DNA of 10,012 nt, from positions 1 to 10,012 of the forward strand of contig CANQYH010000097.1 in the NCBI GenBank assembly GCA_947628025.1, in the 5' to 3' direction. Below the pieces are notes generated by a model. That model had not been told where the DNA came from. It worked only from the letters and a program-made list of their open reading frames with translations, and did not search any database. The stretch comes from an uncultured Lachnospiraceae bacterium (GTDB taxonomy: Bacteria > Bacillota > Clostridia > Lachnospirales > Lachnospiraceae). Position numbers and translations under genes: made by a program. Below are positions 7,395 to 10,012 of the stretch, one piece after another; position 1 is the stretch's first letter, and the number at the start of each line of letters is the position of its first letter.

Positions 7395-7415
7395 AGCCGG
7401 GAAGTCTCTTCGGCT
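7395..7415 (+). other. Small hairpin just after padR
   Basis: AGCCG (7395-7399) pairs with CGGCT (7411-7415), and AAG with CTT around a TCT loop, with two bulged Gs. It begins 12 bases after the padR stop and has no T-run, so it is unlikely to be a full terminator. It might lower expression of the DUF2812 gene relative to padR. Confidence 0.3.
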
Positions 7416-7426
7416 GCGGAATTGGC

Positions 7427-7452
7427 CGTTTCCGGGTAGTGTCCGTGAAACG
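7427..7452 (+). other. Second hairpin in the padR-DUF2812 spacer
   Basis: CGTTTC (7427-7432) pairs with GAAACG (7447-7452), and the adjacent CGG (7433-7435) with CCG (7443-7445), leaving a seven-base loop and one bulged T. There is no T-run. It belongs to a set of five GAAACG/CGTTTC hexamers in 105 bases of this 208-base spacer. No gene or clear promoter is seen in the spacer. Confidence 0.35.
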
Positions 7453-7591
7453 CAGCCCGGGAATGGCACGGGGACGCACTGAGCAGCGGCAGAAACGATC
7501 CGGGAAACGCGGCAGCATATTTTTCCGTTTCTGGTTTCATGCAGCAGAGAACCACAAGGATTCCGGCAGTTCCGGATTAGGGGGGATTGAG

Positions 7592-9034
7592 ATGAAAGAG
7601 AAAAAATACAGGCTCGAATTCTGGTGCTTTTATGACCGCAGGGGGATCGAGAAACATCTGGAAAAAATGGCCGCGAAAGGCTGGATGATCGAGCGCATTT
7701 CCAAGCTGGGCTGGGTGTACCGCAGGACGGAGCCGCGCAGGGTGCACATTGCCGTGGCGTATTATCCGAACGCCTCGGAGTTTGATCCGGAGCCGGACGA
7801 GGCCCAGCGGGAGTTCTGGGATTACTGCGCCCATACCGGCTGGGAGCTGGTCTGCCAGTGGGCCCAGATGCAGATCTTCTGCAATGAACGCGAGGATCCG
7901 ACGCCCATCGAGACGGATCCGGCCACGGAGGTGGAGACGCTTCACCGGGCGATGAAGAAAAATTTCCTGCCGGTTTACGGGATCCTGCTTTTGCTGACGG
8001 CGATGGAGGGAGCGATCCTGTGGGGGCGGCTTTGGAAAGATCCCATCGGTTTTCTCAGTGACGTTTCCCTTTTGACCAGCGGGAGTATTTTCCTGCTCCT
8101 GTTCCTTTTGTGCGCCGTGGAGATCGCGGCGTATCTGATCTGGCACAGCCGGGCCAAAAAGGCGGCGGAGCAGGGCATGTATCTGGAAACGCCGGAGATG
8201 GGCATCCTGGAGAGATGCGTCACGGCTGCGACGGCGGCGATCTTTGCCGTGTGGATCTTTTGCAGCATCATAAAAGGAAGCGGTCTCATGCGCGGGGTGT
8301 CTTTGGCGATGTTCGGATATATGGCCGCGCTGATTTTGCTGGTCAATGGGTTCCAGCAGTTCCTGAAGCGAAAAAAAGTCTCACGGGAAACGAACCGGAC
8401 GCTGACCATAGCCGCCAGCTTCGCGCTGGCGTTTGCGATGATGGGAACGATCACCTACATCTTCGTGCGGTTCGGGCACAGCCTGTTTGAGGGGGATGTG
8501 GAGACTTATGAATACAATGGGACGAGCTTCCGCCTTTACCGGGAGGAGCTGCCCCTGCGGCTGGAGGATCTGACGGAGGGAGAATATGACGGCTTTATCC
8601 GGGGAAAAGAGGAGAACGAGTCGTTTCTGCTGGACGTCCTGTCTGCGTCCCACCGGCCCCGTCTGGACGCGGAGAATTTTGCGAAACTGCCGGATCTGCG
8701 GTATACGGTGGTGCGGGTGAAATGGCCGTTCCTCTATGAGATGTGCCGCCGGGAGCTGATCGCGGAGGACGACGAGCTGGACGATCCGAAGATCCCGGAG
8801 GGATTCAAACAGTTTTACGCCGTGACGAAAGCCGGGCCTTGGGGAGCGGAGGCGGCCTACCGTCTGACGGATCAGAATCTGGGGCCTTTAAACGAGTACC
8901 TGCTCTGCTATGAGACGAGACTGGTGCAGATACGGCTGGACTGGGAACCGGACGAGGCGCAGATGGCCGTGGTGGGAGAGAAGCTGGGAGGCGTTTCGGG
9001 AGGCTCCGGACAGGACGGCAGTTCCGGCGGGTGA
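7592..9034 (+). CDS. DUF2812 domain-containing membrane protein
   Basis: 480 aa. The ATG at 7592 is preceded by AGGGGGGA (7579-7586); the open frame extends further upstream but overlaps padR and encodes low-complexity basic sequence, so that extension is rejected. Residues 1-100 are the DUF2812 domain, with KYRLEFWCFYDRRGIEKHLE, the KGWMIERI segment and the GWELVCQWAQMQIF segment; the function of this domain is unknown. Five probable membrane helices follow (about 125-145, 163-183, 210-228, 237-255 and 271-292). A soluble, acidic C-terminal domain (293-465) comes next, and the protein ends in a Gly/Ser-rich tail. The domain order suggests a membrane-anchored sensor or stress protein with soluble parts on the two sides of the bilayer, but topology is not certain. 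As the partner of PadR it is probably the regulated output or the inducer sensor; no enzymatic motif is visible. Confidence 0.85.
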   Translation: MKEKKYRLEFWCFYDRRGIEKHLEKMAAKGWMIERISKLGWVYRRTEPRRVHIAVAYYPNASEFDPEPDEAQREFWDYCAHTGWELVCQWAQMQIFCNEREDPTPIETDPATEVETLHRAMKKNFLPVYGILLLLTAMEGAILWGRLWKDPIGFLSDVSLLTSGSIFLLLFLLCAVEIAAYLIWHSRAKKAAEQGMYLETPEMGILERCVTAATAAIFAVWIFCSIIKGSGLMRGVSLAMFGYMAALILLVNGFQQFLKRKKVSRETNRTLTIAASFALAFAMMGTITYIFVRFGHSLFEGDVETYEYNGTSFRLYREELPLRLEDLTEGEYDGFIRGKEENESFLLDVLSASHRPRLDAENFAKLPDLRYTVVRVKWPFLYEMCRRELIAEDDELDDPKIPEGFKQFYAVTKAGPWGAEAAYRLTDQNLGPLNEYLLCYETRLVQIRLDWEPDEAQMAVVGEKLGGVSGGSGQDGSSGG

Positions 9035-9144
9035 TCCCTGCCGGGCCATCCGGTTTCCGGCCGCCAAAGAAATGCCGCGCCGCCGCATAGTTTTCGCCGT
9101 CCGTTCATAATAGATAAGGAAACGACATTCTGTGGGGGGCGCCC

Positions 9145-10012
9145 ATGCAGGACCAGAAATTGGAAAATCTGCTGAATCTGGCCTTGGAGGCCGATCGCGA
9201 GGAGCTGGCCCGGTCGGAGGAACTGTCGGCGGGATACGATGCGGAAAACAGGACCTGGGAGCTGATCGTAAAACACAGCGGGCCGCTGCCGGAGGCGTAT
9301 CAGGGCGAACGGCTCCTGAACAATTATTCCATACTGCGTGTGAGCAAAGCAGAGGTCGGCGCGGTGGCCGCCCTGCCCCAGGTTGAATATGTGGAAAAGC
9401 CCAAGAGACTGTACTTTGCCGTGGATCAGGCCAGGTCGGTCTCTTGTATTTCGTCCGTGCAGGCGGCAGGCAGCGCCTATGCGCCGGATCTGACGGGGAA
9501 AGGCGTATTGGTCGCGGTGCTGGATTCGGGGATTGATTATTTTCATGAGGATTTCCGCCATGCCGACGGGACCACGCGGATCGCGCTTTTGTGGGACCAG
9601 GTCCTGGGAAAGGCGTTTACCAGGGAAGAGATCAATGAAGCGCTGGCTGCGGGCAGCCGCTCGGAGGCCGGAGCGCTGGCGGGGTCTTTTGACGGCAGCG
9701 GCCACGGGACGGCGGTGGCGGGGATCGCCGCGGGAAACGGCCGGGCGAGCGGCGGCCGGTACCGCGGTGTGGCCTACGAGAGCGAGCTTCTGGTGGTCCG
9801 GCTGGGAACGGCGGGCCCGCAGGGCTTCCCCAGGACCACGGAGCTGATGCGGGGACTGGATCAGTCGGTCCGCTACGCGGCGGCCGCGGGAAAGCCTCTG
9901 GCGGTCAATATTAGTTTTGGCAATACCTACGGTTCCCACGACGGGACCAGCCTGCTGGAGACATATATCGACGGGGCCGCCGGTTACGGCCGCACGTCTG
10001 TCGTGATCGGGA
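9145..10012 (+). CDS. S8 (subtilisin-like) serine peptidase, CspC-like, 3'-partial
   Basis: Open from ATG 9145 to the window end (289 codons visible). An in-frame TAA at 9115-9117 rules out a longer start; the ribosome site is a modest GGGGGG (9134-9139). Residues 1-92 resemble the short prodomain-like N-terminus of Clostridial S8 peptidases, ending in a VEYVEKPKRLYF segment before the catalytic domain. Catalytic Asp127 lies in VLDSGIDYFHEDF and catalytic His187 in GSGHGTAVAGIAAG. The substrate-binding strand VNISFGNTYGSHDG (254-267) follows. The oxyanion asparagine and catalytic serine lie beyond the window, so activity cannot be judged; some Csp relatives are pseudoproteases. There is no N-terminal signal peptide, which fits the cytosolic or spore-associated Csp-like group better than secreted subtilisins. 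It is separated from the DUF2812 gene by 110 bases, with only a weak -10-like CATAAT (9105-9110). Confidence 0.92.
   Translation, partial: MQDQKLENLLNLALEADREELARSEELSAGYDAENRTWELIVKHSGPLPEAYQGERLLNNYSILRVSKAEVGAVAALPQVEYVEKPKRLYFAVDQARSVSCISSVQAAGSAYAPDLTGKGVLVAVLDSGIDYFHEDFRHADGTTRIALLWDQVLGKAFTREEINEALAAGSRSEAGALAGSFDGSGHGTAVAGIAAGNGRASGGRYRGVAYESELLVVRLGTAGPQGFPRTTELMRGLDQSVRYAAAAGKPLAVNISFGNTYGSHDGTSLLETYIDGAAGYGRTSVVIG

Noticed and set aside
7337..7591. N-terminal extension of the DUF2812 gene, overlapping padR, as a possible fusion or frameshift product
   Set aside because: The extension is basic, low-complexity sequence without domain features, and a good ribosome site precedes the ATG at 7592. 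PadR has its own complete domain and stop.
8908..9939. 343-codon open frame on the minus strand opposite DUF2812 and the S8 peptidase
   Set aside because: It crosses the boundary of two + strand genes with clear motifs and shows the same arginine-rich antisense composition; no ribosome site or family match was seen.

Overview
The window looks like a chromosomal segment from a GC-rich Firmicute of class Clostridia; Lachnospiraceae is plausible. This rests on strong AGGAGG-type Shine-Dalgarno sites, a parE-parC pair, a PadR/DUF2812 pair and a CspC-like S8 peptidase. The exact taxon cannot be read from the sequence. All genes lie on the + strand and coding is dense; no gap without a gene exceeds 300 bases (longest 6861-7077 and 7384-7591, both described below). 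I see no tRNA, rRNA, CRISPR array, transposase or integrase.

Region 1 (1-3722) is a topoisomerase IV operon: the C-terminal two thirds or so of ParE (5' end outside the window), then complete ParC. Both carry their catalytic residues.

Region 2 (3805-5473) is an AT-richer two-gene cassette: four sampled 60-base lines give about 42% GC, against about 59% for four lines of flanking genes. It encodes a 354-aa ABC/RecF-like AAA ATPase and, overlapping it by 11 bases, a 204-aa protein with a D-x12-E-x-K motif typical of PD-(D/E)xK nucleases. This is the most interesting part of the window. It looks like a transferred ATPase-nuclease pair, possibly for defence or DNA processing, set between housekeeping genes without its own visible terminator.

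Region 3 (5487-6860) holds purine nucleoside phosphorylase (deoD), whose ribosome binding site overlaps the stop codon of the cassette's second gene, then 3-methyladenine DNA glycosylase I (tag). The cassette and deoD may share a transcript.

Region 4 (6861-9034) is a self-contained regulatory unit. A perfect-consensus promoter has a 19-bp palindrome filling its spacer; it is followed by a terminator-like hairpin, a second related palindrome and a UTR stem-loop. Then come a small PadR-family repressor and a DUF2812 membrane protein. The likely logic is PadR autoregulation with the membrane protein as co-regulated output.

Region 5 (9145-10012) is the N-terminal part of an S8 (subtilisin-like) peptidase of the Clostridial CspC-like type, cut off by the window end before its catalytic serine.
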